Source: Methylibium sp965279545
Lineage (GTDB): Bacteria; Pseudomonadota; Gammaproteobacteria; Burkholderiales; Burkholderiaceae_C
Reading direction: 5' to 3'
DNA: 64,000 nt
Assembly (NCBI RefSeq): GCF_965279545.1
Contig: NZ_OZ257250.1
Location: 2,232,001 to 2,296,000 of the forward strand
Shown: in pieces, positions 1 through 8,741 of the stretch
How the letters are laid out: the number at the start of each line of letters is the position of its first letter
How positions within the stretch are numbered: the stretch's first letter is position 1
Translations under genes and position numbers: made by a program
The notes under the pieces: generated by a model
Seen by the model: only the letters and a program-made list of their open reading frames with translations
Databases searched by the model: none
What the model was told of the DNA's origin: nothing

Positions 1-336
1 GCACGACGTGCCGCAACCGCCCGCGGCCGAGGCGGAAGCCGACGCCGCAGGGCCCGCATCACTGCCGCCACCGCTGCCGGTGGCGGGCGCGGCAGGTGCC
101 GCAGCGGCGGCACTGTCCGTCTTGGGTGCAACGGCGCTCGCAGCGGGCTGGGCCCCGTTGCGGAAATCGGTGGCATACCAACCCGAGCCCTTGAGCTGGA
201 AGCCCGCGGCGGTGAGTTGCTTCTTGTAGGCGCTGGCCCCGCACGCAGGACAGACGGTGAGCAGCGGATCGGAAATCTTCTGCAGCACGTCCTTCGCATG
301 GCCGCAAGACTCGCAGCGATAAGCGTAGATCGGCAT
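1..336 (-). CDS. FmdB-family zinc ribbon protein (3' end beyond window)
   Basis: Reading leftward from ATG at 336, the product begins MPIYAYRCESCGH and has two CxxC pairs (CESC near residue 8 and CPAC near 29), the zinc-ribbon pattern of the FmdB/CxxC_CXXC_SSSS regulatory family. A middle Ala/Ser/Pro-rich linker leads to a Cys-rich tail ending GGCGTSC at the window edge, so the stop codon lies outside. The role of the family is poorly defined; it is often annotated as a regulatory protein. It lies downstream of ubiJ-ubiB on the same strand, separated from ubiB by about 140 bp that contain an inverted repeat. Confidence 0.85.
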   Translation of the reverse strand, partial: MPIYAYRCESCGHAKDVLQKISDPLLTVCPACGASAYKKQLTAAGFQLKGSGWYATDFRNGAQPAASAVAPKTDSAAAAAPAAPATGSGGGSDAGPAASASASAAGGCGTSC

Positions 337-392
337 GGCTAAGCCCTTGATTCGAAAAGCAGAATTGTAAAGGCCGCAGGGCACGGCCGAGC

Positions 393-440
393 CGGCTGGC
401 GCCTCGGGCGCGCGGACCAGCGATGCCATGGCGCCAGCCG
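393..440. terminator. Inverted repeat between ubiB and fmdB-like gene
   Basis: CGGCTGGCGCC (393-403) is the perfect reverse complement of GGCGCCAGCCG (430-440), with a 26-nt loop. It lies in the gap after the ubiB stop on the minus strand. There is no clear T-tract, so termination is only one possible role. Confidence 0.35.
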
Positions 441-475
441 TGGCGGTTTCCGAGGGCTCCCGGCGCGCGCGCCGA

Positions 476-2053
476 TCATCCCCGCCAGTGCTGCCAGATC
501 TGCGTGGCGAGCAGGCCCAGGAGGAAGCCCGCACCGGCGTAGAGCGCGGCCTGCAGCAGGCGGTTGGTGCGACGCTGCTCGACCAGCAGGGCGCTCAGCA
601 GCGCGCCCGACTCAGCGTCGCTGCGGCCGGCGGCGCCGGTCCGAGCCTGTGCCGCGAGCGCGTCGTGCAGCAGTCTCGGCAACTCGGGCAGCATCTTCGC
701 GTAGCGCGGTGCCTCGTCCTTGAGGCGCTCCAGCAGACCGCGCCAGCCGATCTGCTCGTCCATCCAGCGCTCGAGGAAAGGTTTGGCCGTGCTCCACAGG
801 TCGAGTTCGGGGTCGAGCTGGCGCCCCAGACCTTCGACGTTGAGCAGCGTCTTCTGCAGGAGCACCAGTTGCGGCTGGATCTCGACATTGAAACGGCGCG
901 ACGTCTGGAACAGGCGCAACAGCACCTGACCGAGCGAGATTTCCTTCAGCGGCCGGTCGAAGTAAGGCTCGCAGCAGGCTCGGACCGCCCCTTCGAGTTC
1001 GTCGATGCGGGTGCCGCCCGGCACCCAGCCGGACTCCAGGTGCAATTCGGCCACGCGCTTGTAGTCACGGCGGAAGAAGGCGATGAAGTTCTGGGCCAGG
1101 TAGTCCTTGTCGGACTCCGTCAGCGTGCCGATGATCCCGAAATCGAGCGCGATGTAGCGCCCGAAGGTCTCCGGCGCGAGGCTGACCTGGATGTTGCCGG
1201 GGTGCATGTCGGCGTGGAAGAAGCCGTCGCGGAACACCTGCGTGAAGAAGATCGTCACGCCGTCCCGCGCGAGCTTCTTGAAATCCACGCCGGCCTCGAC
1301 CAGCCTGGCCGTGTGGCTGATCGGCACGCCCTTCATGCGCTCCATGACTATCACACCCGACGTGCAGAAATCCCACACCATCTCGGGCACCATCACGAGA
1401 TCCAGACCGGCCATGTTGCGGCGCAACTGCGCGGCGTTCGCCGCCTCGCGCACCAGGTCCAGTTCATCGTGCAGGTATTTGTCGAATTCAGCCACCACCT
1501 CGCGCGGTTTGAGGCGCCTGCCATCGGCCGAGTAGCGATCGACCCAGCCGGCCAGCACGCGCAGCAGATCCAGGTCTGCATCGATGACCTGCAGCACGGC
1601 GGGGCGCAGCACCTTGACCGCCACTTCGCGGCCATCGTTCAACACTGCGAAATGCACCTGCGCGATCGATGCGCTGGCCACCGGCTCGCGCTCGAAACTG
1701 GCGAACAGCTGGTCCAGCGGCCGACCGAATGCAGCCTCCACCAGCGCCATGGCCTGTTCGGCGGGGAAAGGCGGCACGTCGTCCTGCAGCTTGGCCAGTT
1801 CGTCGGCCACGTCGATGGGCAACAGGTCGCGGCGGGTCGACAGCACCTGGCCGAACTTGACGAAAATGGGACCAAGCCGCTCGAGGGCCACGCGCAGCCG
1901 CGCACCTCGGGGTGCATCGAGGCGCCGCCCGATCGCGATGAGCCGCGCCAGACCGCGAATCCAGCGCTGACTGAAGCTGGACAGCGCGAGTTCGTCGAGC
2001 CCGTAGCGGAGGACGATGAAGACGATGTAGACCAGTCGCGCGAGTTGCCTCAT
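476..2053 (-). CDS. ubiB: UbiB, ABC1/ADCK-family ubiquinone biosynthesis kinase-like protein
   Basis: The 525-residue product beginning MRQLARLVYIVF matches UbiB in length (about 546 in E. coli). Visible family features are the KxGQ motif (VKFGQVLSTR, about residue 65), the ATP-site lysine region EVAVKVLRP, the HADMHPGN catalytic loop, and ALDFGIIG in the DFG position. A hydrophobic C-terminal segment (LLQAALYAGAGFLLGLLATQ) suggests membrane attachment. UbiB proteins support the hydroxylation steps of coenzyme Q synthesis at the inner membrane. The start at 2053 overlaps the ubiJ stop (ATGA), so the two are probably translationally coupled. A longer open frame upstream has no family support and was not used. 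Confidence 0.95.
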   Translation of the reverse strand: MRQLARLVYIVFIVLRYGLDELALSSFSQRWIRGLARLIAIGRRLDAPRGARLRVALERLGPIFVKFGQVLSTRRDLLPIDVADELAKLQDDVPPFPAEQAMALVEAAFGRPLDQLFASFEREPVASASIAQVHFAVLNDGREVAVKVLRPAVLQVIDADLDLLRVLAGWVDRYSADGRRLKPREVVAEFDKYLHDELDLVREAANAAQLRRNMAGLDLVMVPEMVWDFCTSGVIVMERMKGVPISHTARLVEAGVDFKKLARDGVTIFFTQVFRDGFFHADMHPGNIQVSLAPETFGRYIALDFGIIGTLTESDKDYLAQNFIAFFRRDYKRVAELHLESGWVPGGTRIDELEGAVRACCEPYFDRPLKEISLGQVLLRLFQTSRRFNVEIQPQLVLLQKTLLNVEGLGRQLDPELDLWSTAKPFLERWMDEQIGWRGLLERLKDEAPRYAKMLPELPRLLHDALAAQARTGAAGRSDAESGALLSALLVEQRRTNRLLQAALYAGAGFLLGLLATQIWQHWRG

Positions 2054-2610
2054 CGCGACAGCGGCCCGTTCGCGCCGTCGAAGAAGGTGGTGGTCGAGCG
2101 CACGGTGCGTCGCAGGCCGGCCGCGAGCATCGCGCCCCAACGGGCCAGCCCGTCGGCCACGACGGGACCGAACACACGCGCCAGATCGTCCTGCGCGTCC
2201 CATCGCAGGTTCTCGACGACCCAGTTGATGTCAGCGGCAAATCCCGCATTACCCTTGATCACCACGCCGGGGCGGCGCCCTCCCAGCCAGGCGAGCATCG
2301 ATTGGGCCGGATTCGAGGCGTCGACAACCATCTGGAGATCGCTGCCGACGGGCACCGACGCGTCACCGACCCACTCGAGCAGCCCGGCGGGCGTCACCCG
2401 GAACACGAGGGCGGGCGGTGCCGGCACCCACGGCGCCAGCGCATCGGCCTGCAGTTCGACGCTCCGTCCAGCGTGCCGCACGAGGTGTTCGATGGCAGCG
2501 GGCTCGGAAGCGATGAGATGATTGATCCACAGCGTCAGCCGCGCCACGACTGCCGGCCCGACGGTGGAGGCCGCGGCAGCGCGCAGCGGCGAGACGAAAG
2601 CGTGAAGCAT
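2050..2610 (-). CDS. ubiJ: UbiJ, SCP2-domain ubiquinone biosynthesis accessory factor
   Basis: The 186-residue protein beginning MLHAFVSPLRAAA has the SCP2 sterol-carrier-like pattern and the UbiJ-type segment VVIKGNAGFAADINWVVENL near residue 120. UbiJ is thought to bind lipid intermediates for the soluble coenzyme Q synthesis complex. It overlaps ubiB by 4 bp (ATGA), as expected for an operon. Its 5' side faces the divergent EPS locus. In E. coli the gene directly upstream is ubiE; here ubiE lies about 32 kb away at 34532-35263, on the far side of the EPS genes and on the same strand. Confidence 0.9.
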   Translation of the reverse strand: MLHAFVSPLRAAAASTVGPAVVARLTLWINHLIASEPAAIEHLVRHAGRSVELQADALAPWVPAPPALVFRVTPAGLLEWVGDASVPVGSDLQMVVDASNPAQSMLAWLGGRRPGVVIKGNAGFAADINWVVENLRWDAQDDLARVFGPVVADGLARWGAMLAAGLRRTVRSTTTFFDGANGPLSR

Positions 2611-2784
2611 TTGCGAATTGTAGGCAAGCCCCGGCGTTGCGCCCCGAGGATGAGGGTCTGGCGACCCAACCAGTTGCGCGAGAATCCGAACGGATGGGCC
2701 CGGGTGGCGCGGGCTTTCATTCGAGTGCGCTCGCTGCAGGCGATGATGCCATTGCGGCGTCCGCCGGCAAGGTCCGGAAGGACA

Positions 2785-2799
2785 TGGCACTGCGGCAGC
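2785..2799 (+). promoter_or_regulatory. Candidate sigma-54 -24/-12 element upstream of the EPS priming gene
   Basis: TGGCAC (2785-2790) followed by GC at 2798-2799 gives the exact GG-N10-GC spacing of RpoN promoters. The -24 half is a perfect consensus, but the -12 half (CAGC) matches only at GC. It lies about 30 bp before the ATG at 2830. Related betaproteobacterial EPS systems can depend on RpoN, but here this rests on pattern alone. Confidence 0.3.
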
Positions 2800-2829
2800 C
2801 CCCGACGCGATAGCCCCTGACAAACACCG

Positions 2830-4224
2830 ATGTTCGAAGACCGCAGCTACAAGAGAACGTTCTACAGCGCGCCGCAGTCGGTGACCTCGCTGATCGCGGC
2901 GTTTCTCGAACCGACGGTTTCGGTGATGACCTATGTTGCGGTCGCCCACTGGTTCGACGACCCCATCCTGCGCTCGTCGCTGACGCTGTGCCTGCTGGTC
3001 TTCGTGCTGACGTTCCCCGGACGCAACCGGTTCCGCGACCATCTCGTGGCCGCGGGTGTCGACATCGTTTCGTCATGGCTCGTGCTGCTGGCAATTCTGG
3101 CGCTGTGCGGCTACGCGACACGCAGCCTGCAGTTCTTCAACCGCGATGTGCTGATCGCCTGGGGCCTGGCGACCCCTGTCCTGCAGTGGATTGCGGTCTG
3201 GATCGGCAAGATCATCATCCAGAGGCGCGCCGCGCTCCCTGAAGCGCGGCGCACGGCGGTCGTGATCGGTGCCAGCCCGCTGGGTGTCAAGGTCGCCCGG
3301 GCACTGACCACGGAGAACAACGCCGGCATCGACTTTGTCGGCTACTTCGACGACCGGACCGACGAGCGCGTCCACGTCGATGGCATGGCCAAGCGCCTGG
3401 GTGGTCTGGCCGATGTCGCGTCGTATGTCTCGACCTACGGCATCCGCGAGGTCTACATCACGCTGCCGCTGGGTTCTCAGCCACGCATCGTCGAACTGCT
3501 CGAATCGGTACAAGGCACCACGGCGTCGCTGTATTTCGTTCCGGACGTGTTCGGCATCAGCATCATCCAGGGACGGCTGGAGGACGTGAACGGCGTGCCG
3601 GTCGTGGGCATCTGCGAAACCCCCTTCACCGGCACCAACGACCTGGTCAAGCGGATCAGCGACATCGTTCTCTCCTCCATCATCCTCGTGTTGATTTCAC
3701 CGCTGCTGGTGGCAATCGCCATCGGCGTGAAGCTCAGTTCGCCCGGGCCGGCGATCTTCAGGCAGCGCCGCAACGGCCTGGACGGCAGCGAGATCGTGGT
3801 CTACAAGTTTCGCTCGATGAGGGCCCAGGACAACGGCGCCGTCGTCAGGCAGGCGACTCGCAACGACAGCCGTATCACGCCTTTCGGGGCTTTTCTTCGG
3901 CGCACGTCACTCGACGAACTTCCGCAGTTCATCAACGTGCTTCAGGGCCGCATGAGCATCGTTGGGCCACGCCCGCACGCCGTGGCGCACAACGAGGAGT
4001 ACCGGCGCCTGATCAAGGCCTACATGGTTCGGCACAAAGTCAAGCCCGGCATCACCGGATGGGCACAAGTCAACGGTCACCGCGGCGAGACAGACACGAT
4101 CGAAAAGATGCAGGCGCGCGTCGAGTACGACTTGGAATACTTGCGCAACTGGTCCTTGGGGCTCGACTTGCAGATCGTTGTGCGTACCATTCGGTTGGTA
4201 TTCTTCGACCGCCAAGCATACTAG
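2830..4224 (+). CDS. Undecaprenyl-phosphate glucose phosphotransferase (WcaJ/EpsB-like priming enzyme)
   Basis: The 464-residue polyprenyl glycosylphosphotransferase is predicted to transfer a hexose-1-phosphate, usually glucose-1-P, to undecaprenyl phosphate, starting each EPS repeat unit on the inner membrane. Four hydrophobic segments fill residues 16-124. A central Rossmann-like CoA-binding region follows (VVIGASPLGVKVAR). The C-terminal catalytic bac_transf domain starts with a reentrant helix near 279-302, then SPGPAIFRQRRNGLDG, YKFRSMR, SLDELPQFINVLQGRMSIVGPRP and KPGITGWAQVNG. It is the first gene of the plus-strand EPS arm and is followed after 41 bp by the EpsL-like gene. The exact sugar cannot be told from sequence. 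Confidence 0.92.
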   Translation: MFEDRSYKRTFYSAPQSVTSLIAAFLEPTVSVMTYVAVAHWFDDPILRSSLTLCLLVFVLTFPGRNRFRDHLVAAGVDIVSSWLVLLAILALCGYATRSLQFFNRDVLIAWGLATPVLQWIAVWIGKIIIQRRAALPEARRTAVVIGASPLGVKVARALTTENNAGIDFVGYFDDRTDERVHVDGMAKRLGGLADVASYVSTYGIREVYITLPLGSQPRIVELLESVQGTTASLYFVPDVFGISIIQGRLEDVNGVPVVGICETPFTGTNDLVKRISDIVLSSIILVLISPLLVAIAIGVKLSSPGPAIFRQRRNGLDGSEIVVYKFRSMRAQDNGAVVRQATRNDSRITPFGAFLRRTSLDELPQFINVLQGRMSIVGPRPHAVAHNEEYRRLIKAYMVRHKVKPGITGWAQVNGHRGETDTIEKMQARVEYDLEYLRNWSLGLDLQIVVRTIRLVFFDRQAY

Positions 4225-4265
4225 CTGTTGACGCCGGAGCCGCCCGCCCCCTTGGAGATCCACAA

Positions 4266-5468
4266 ATGAATGCAAACCGCACGCTCTCTCATCTCGCGCT
4301 AGTCACCGCCGGAATTGCATCCGCAAGTGCCGTGGTGGCCGAGCCGAACCCTTACTACCTGGGTGCCTCGCAGGGATTCACCCATGAATCCAATCTGTTT
4401 CGAGCTCCGAAGGGGTCGGAAACCAGCGACACGATTTCGACCACCTCCCTCCTTGCCGGCTTCAATCAACCCGTGAGCCGACAGCGCTTCTTCGGTGACG
4501 CAGCGGTTCGTTACAACAGATACAACACCAACGACCAGCTCAACAATACAGGCTATGGATTGAACGCAGGCTGGGACTGGGCCACGGTGAATAACCTTTC
4601 CGGAACGCTTAGTTATTCCGTGAATGAAAGCCTCGCGAGCTTCAGCGATTTTTCGGGGGCGACGGTCACCACGACAGCCAATCGGGAGCGAAATCAGCAG
4701 TTTCTTGCCCGCGGGCAACTGGGAGCGCAATCGCGGCTGTCGCTGGAAACGACCTACATCTATCGCAAGCGGGAATATTCGGCTGCTGCCTTCGTCGGCA
4801 ATGAGTTCGATCAGAACACGCTGAGTCTCGGCGCCTTGTACCGGCCGAGCGGCCTTCTGACGCTGGGTGCGGCAGTGCGCGGCTCGCGTGGCCGCTACCC
4901 CTTCGCGGTCGGCGCGGCGCCCGGGCCATTCACAGCGGACAAGTTCGATCGAAACGATTTCGACTTGACCGCCGTGTGGACACCTTCCGGGTTCAGCAAG
5001 GTGGCGGCCCGGCTCAGCTACAGCCACGAAGACCACGACCTGATCGTCGCTCGGAATTTTTCCGGCGTCACCGGCGCACTGACCTGGGAATACAAGCCCA
5101 CGGGCAAGCTGACTTTCACCACCGAATTCGTCCGCGACACCGGTGCTGAAGCTGCCTTCAACGGCTATGTGTTCACAGGCGCAAACCCCACCGGCAACAA
5201 CAACGAGGTGTCAACGGCGCTTCGCCTGCGAGCGCTCTACGAAGTGACGGCGAAGATCAACCTCGAAGTCGACGGGCGGTATGTCAAGAGCGACCTTCTG
5301 CCTTCCGGCTCGGACAAGACCGGTTACGCGAGTATCGGGGCGAACTATGCGCCTGCCCGCAATTGGCGTCTCGGCTGCAGCTTCGCCTACGAGAAGCGGG
5401 GCGGCGGATCGCCGGTTCCGTACACGGCAGACGTAGCTGCTTGCTCAGCCCAGTTCATTCTGCAGTAG
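4266..5468 (+). CDS. epsL: EpsL-like outer-membrane beta-barrel protein of EPS export
   Basis: The 400-residue protein begins with a signal peptide (MNANRTLSHLALVTAGIASASAVVAEP). It continues with alternating amphipathic strands rich in aromatic residues, typical of an outer-membrane barrel (for example RFFGDAAVRYNRYNTN, LSLETTYIYRKREY). It resembles the EpsL proteins of methylotroph and other betaproteobacterial EPS operons. The role of the family is inferred to be export or anchoring at the outer membrane. GGAG at 4253-4256 precedes the chosen ATG; a longer in-frame opening overlapping the previous gene lacks a signal peptide. The 198 bp after it contain a short GC hairpin but no clear promoter. 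Confidence 0.8.
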   Translation: MNANRTLSHLALVTAGIASASAVVAEPNPYYLGASQGFTHESNLFRAPKGSETSDTISTTSLLAGFNQPVSRQRFFGDAAVRYNRYNTNDQLNNTGYGLNAGWDWATVNNLSGTLSYSVNESLASFSDFSGATVTTTANRERNQQFLARGQLGAQSRLSLETTYIYRKREYSAAAFVGNEFDQNTLSLGALYRPSGLLTLGAAVRGSRGRYPFAVGAAPGPFTADKFDRNDFDLTAVWTPSGFSKVAARLSYSHEDHDLIVARNFSGVTGALTWEYKPTGKLTFTTEFVRDTGAEAAFNGYVFTGANPTGNNNEVSTALRLRALYEVTAKINLEVDGRYVKSDLLPSGSDKTGYASIGANYAPARNWRLGCSFAYEKRGGGSPVPYTADVAACSAQFILQ

Positions 5469-5666
5469 CAGGCTGAAGCGACATTAGAGACACCATGGCA
5501 ATGCTCCTGCTCGACCGGCGCGACCGGCTTCGTCGGTTGGAAGGCGTCATATCGATGCCGTGCGTGCTGACCGTGGGTGCAGGCAAAGCACGAACCCAAC
5601 CGGGCATCGTGCCCGGCCGATGACATTCTTCTTCTGCTCGAGCGCAGCTTCTGCGCCCCCTACGAC

Positions 5667-6782
5667 ATGACGAAAACCGCGCTCATCACAGGCATCACTG
5701 GTCAAGACGGTGCCTATCTGGCCGAACTGTTGCTCGCCAAGGGCTATGTAGTGCATGGCATCAAGCGCCGCAGTTCGCTCTTCAACACGGACCGCATCGA
5801 TCACCTGTACCAGGATCCGCATGTGGACAACCAGCGCCTGGTCTTGCACTACGGCGACCTGACCGACTCGACCAACCTCATTCGCATCATCCAGCAGGTG
5901 CAACCGGACGAGATCTACAACCTCGCTGCGATGAGCCATGTGGCGGTGAGCTTCGAGACCCCGGAATACACCGCCAACGCGGATGGCATCGGCACCTTGC
6001 GCATTCTGGAGGCCATTCGCATCCTCGGACTGGAGAAGAAAACGCGCTTCTACCAGGCCTCGACCAGCGAGCTCTACGGCCTGGTGCAAGAGACCCCGCA
6101 GAAGGAGACCACGCCCTTCTATCCCAGAAGCCCCTATGCAGTGGCCAAGCTGTACGGCTACTGGATCACGGTGAACTACCGTGAAGCCTATGGCCTGTAT
6201 GCCTGCAACGGCGTGCTGTTCAATCATGAAAGCCCGCTGCGCGGCGAAACCTTCGTGACGCGCAAGATCACCCGGGCGATGGCGCGCATCGCGCTGGGAC
6301 TGCAGGACTGCCTGTACCTGGGCAACATGAGCGCACTGCGCGACTGGGGCCATGCAAGAGACTACGTCGAGATGCAGTGGCTGATGCTGCAGCAGGAACA
6401 GGCCGAGGACTTCGTGATTGCCACCGGCGTGCAGTACAGCGTTCGGCAGTTCGTGGAGTTTGCCGCCGGCGAACTGGGCGTGACGATCGCTTTCGAGGGC
6501 GAAGGCGAACACGAGATCGGGCGCGTCAGCAAGGTGGAAGGCCGCAAGGCCAGGTGCAAGGTGGGCGACGTGATCGTGCGAGTGGACCCTCGTTACTACC
6601 GGCCGACCGAAGTGGAAACGCTGTTGGGTGATCCCGGCAAAGCCAAGCGCAAGCTGGGTTGGGTGCCGAAAACCACGCTGGCCGAGTTGGTCGCGGAAAT
6701 GGTCAACAGCGATTACGAGGCGGCACGCCGCGACAGCTTGGTCAAGCTGGCCGGCTTCCAAGCCTACGATTACAACGAGTGA
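5667..6782 (+). CDS. gmd: GDP-mannose 4,6-dehydratase
   Basis: This 371-residue extended SDR converts GDP-D-mannose to GDP-4-keto-6-deoxy-D-mannose. The NAD(P)-binding motif GITGQDGAYL is near the N-terminus. The catalytic TSELYG and the YAVAKLYGYW Tyr/Lys pair are present, as is the Gmd signature NGVLFNHESPLRGETFVTRK. The length equals E. coli Gmd (373). The start MTKTALITG was chosen because it puts the Rossmann strand at the N-terminus; an in-frame ATG at 5577 would add an unrelated 30 residues. With fcl (7608) it forms a GDP-L-fucose pathway. A dedicated mannose-1-phosphate guanylyltransferase is not certain in the window. Confidence 0.95.
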   Translation: MTKTALITGITGQDGAYLAELLLAKGYVVHGIKRRSSLFNTDRIDHLYQDPHVDNQRLVLHYGDLTDSTNLIRIIQQVQPDEIYNLAAMSHVAVSFETPEYTANADGIGTLRILEAIRILGLEKKTRFYQASTSELYGLVQETPQKETTPFYPRSPYAVAKLYGYWITVNYREAYGLYACNGVLFNHESPLRGETFVTRKITRAMARIALGLQDCLYLGNMSALRDWGHARDYVEMQWLMLQQEQAEDFVIATGVQYSVRQFVEFAAGELGVTIAFEGEGEHEIGRVSKVEGRKARCKVGDVIVRVDPRYYRPTEVETLLGDPGKAKRKLGWVPKTTLAELVAEMVNSDYEAARRDSLVKLAGFQAYDYNE

Positions 6783-6795
6783 GTCAGAGTCAATC

Positions 6796-7587
6796 ATGAT
6801 GATGCGGATCAAGCATTGGGCCGCCCGGGCTGAAGAGAAGGCACTGGGTCTGCTCGAATCCGAACGACTCGAGATCACGCAGGGGGCGCTGACCTTGGTG
6901 TCGGATGACGGCGAGGATCGCAATCTCGAGCTGGCCAACCTCCTCGGTCAAACCGGTGCTGTGGCAAGCCTTGCTGTCGCCGACGATTTCGTGGGACGGC
7001 CCGGCTTCCTCGGCTATGCGCATCTGCTCGAGTTGCAGCAGGCAGGCCACGAGATCGCCTTTCACGGTCGCACGCGGGTTCCGTTCGACCTGTTTCCCGA
7101 CGGCGACGCGTTGCGGGCCGACTTGCTTGCTGGCGCAACGCGGCTGCGGGCGCAGGGCCTGTCGATCTCCAATCTCATCTACCGCTGGGGAACGAGCACC
7201 CGAGCTGCGCGCAAGCAGGTTCAGCCGCTGTTCGCGTCGGCCAGCGTGCCTTGGTTCGGGCTCAACGAGGGCACCGTCAACCGCTATGCCTTGCGTCGGA
7301 TTGCTTTCGGCGCCTTCACGGGCCGTTCGGTTCGCACACAAGACTGGTTCGTCCGCGTCATCGAGCAAGCCGCTCAGGGCCGTTGCTGGCCCATCCTGAT
7401 GTTGCACCCCGGTGCCGCAGGGCATACAGCAGAGCACAACGCCATGCTGCATGACCTGTTGGTGCACGCGAAGCATGTGGGGCTGCCGGTTCGCACCTTG
7501 GCTCAGCACCTTGCAGCCCTTGGAGTCACGGCCCCTGCTGCAAGCGAGGCTGCGCGCGGCACGGCGGACCAGCCATTCAGCGCATGA
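6796..7587 (+). CDS. Polysaccharide-deacetylase-like protein with a degenerate metal site
   Basis: The 263-residue protein sits between gmd and fcl. It has a NodB motif-1-like Asp pair (LVSDDGEDRN, near residue 36) and a later LMLHPGA segment that could supply the general-acid His. Motif 2, normally H-x3-H, reads EIAFHGRTRVPF, so the second metal-binding His is missing. The YPxG-type motif is replaced by YRWGTS. It may be a weak or inactive deacetylase, or act on a different substrate. Three consecutive ATG codons (6796, 6799, 6802) compete for the start. Its neighbours suggest modification of a fucose-containing repeat unit, which is inference. Confidence 0.6.
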   Translation: MMMRIKHWAARAEEKALGLLESERLEITQGALTLVSDDGEDRNLELANLLGQTGAVASLAVADDFVGRPGFLGYAHLLELQQAGHEIAFHGRTRVPFDLFPDGDALRADLLAGATRLRAQGLSISNLIYRWGTSTRAARKQVQPLFASASVPWFGLNEGTVNRYALRRIAFGAFTGRSVRTQDWFVRVIEQAAQGRCWPILMLHPGAAGHTAEHNAMLHDLLVHAKHVGLPVRTLAQHLAALGVTAPAASEAARGTADQPFSA

Positions 7588-7607
7588 CCTAGGAGCGCTG
7601 CAACCGT

Positions 7608-8615
7608 ATGGACACGAACGCTCGCATCTATGTTGCCGGCCACCGCGGCCTCGTCGGGTCGGCGATCCTGGGTCATTTGCAAGCCAAGGGATACAAGCAA
7701 CTGCTTACCCGCACGCACGCCGACCTCGAACTCTCTGATGCGGGGCAGACCGAAGCCTTCTTCGAGCGCGAGCGGCCTGAGTACGTGTTTCTTGCAGCGG
7801 CCAAGGTCGGCGGCATCGTCGCCAACAACACCTATCCGGCCGAGTTCATTCGCGAGAATCTGGCGATTCAGACGAACGTCATCCATGCTGCCTGGCGCAC
7901 GGGTGTCAACCGTCTGCTTTTCTTGGGTTCGAGCTGCATCTATCCGCGACTGGCCCCGCAGCCGCTGAAAGAGTCCTACCTGCTCACGGGCCCGTTGGAG
8001 TCGACCAACCGCGCCTATGCACTGGCGAAGATCGCCGGCATAGAAATGTGCTGGAGCTACAACCGGCAGTACGGTACTCGGTACCTGTCGGCAATGCCGA
8101 CCAATCTCTACGGACCGGGTGACAACTACCATCCTCAGAACAGTCACGTCATACCGGCACTGCTGCGAAAGTTTCATGAGGCCAAGCTGCGCGGTGATCC
8201 AAGCGTGAGCGTCTGGGGCTCGGGCACGCCACGCCGCGAATTCATGTACAGCGAAGACATGGCTTCCGCCTGCGTGCATCTGATGTCGCTGCCAGACGAC
8301 GCCTACACGCGTTTGCTCGGGAGCGATGAAAGCATCTCCGGTCGCTTCGAGCCACCCCTGGTCAACGTCGGCGTTGGCACCGATGTCACGATCAAGGAAT
8401 TGGCGGAGTTGGTCAAGTCGACGACCGGGTTCACGGGACGCATCATCTTCGACAGCAGCAAGCCCGACGGCACACCGCGCAAGCTGATGGACACGGGCCT
8501 GCTCACCAGTACGGGCTGGCAGGCGAGCACACCGCTGTCCAGCGGGATGCAACAGGCCTACGCGGATTTTGTTCGAATGCACGGAGCGGGCATCGGGGAT
8601 CGGGCGCACCCATGA
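7608..8615 (+). CDS. fcl: GDP-L-fucose synthase (GDP-4-keto-6-deoxymannose epimerase/reductase)
   Basis: This 335-residue SDR performs the 3,5-epimerisation and 4-reduction that turn the Gmd product into GDP-L-fucose. Visible features are the NADP motif GHRGLVGSAI at residue 11, AAKVGGI, SSCIYPRLAPQPLKE, the catalytic YALAKIAG, and the family hallmark TNLYGPGDNYHPQNSHVIPA. AGGAG at 7590-7594 precedes the ATG. Together with gmd it implies that L-fucose, or a derived 6-deoxyhexose, is part of the polymer. It also follows the deacetylase-like gene by 20 bp, consistent with one transcript. Confidence 0.95.
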   Translation: MDTNARIYVAGHRGLVGSAILGHLQAKGYKQLLTRTHADLELSDAGQTEAFFERERPEYVFLAAAKVGGIVANNTYPAEFIRENLAIQTNVIHAAWRTGVNRLLFLGSSCIYPRLAPQPLKESYLLTGPLESTNRAYALAKIAGIEMCWSYNRQYGTRYLSAMPTNLYGPGDNYHPQNSHVIPALLRKFHEAKLRGDPSVSVWGSGTPRREFMYSEDMASACVHLMSLPDDAYTRLLGSDESISGRFEPPLVNVGVGTDVTIKELAELVKSTTGFTGRIIFDSSKPDGTPRKLMDTGLLTSTGWQASTPLSSGMQQAYADFVRMHGAGIGDRAHP

Positions 8616-8741
8616 GTACGCATCGGAGCGGGCCGTCAACGAGCTGCGCGACATACCGAGCCGGCCTGGGCCCGATAGTCAGACCAGCCGCCACCTCAAC
8701 CTTGCAGAGCGGGTGGAGCACGAGCAAACAAGGGGGTGCGG

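Noticed and set aside
428..2521. Plus-strand open frame of about 700 codons opposite ubiB and ubiJ
   Set aside because: It runs antisense to two conserved ubiquinone genes and shows no protein family features.
5600..5616. CCGGGC-N5-GCCCGG hairpin between the epsL-like gene and gmd
   Set aside because: The stem is only 6 bp, T content afterwards is weak, and stopping transcription inside the EPS arm is not otherwise supported.
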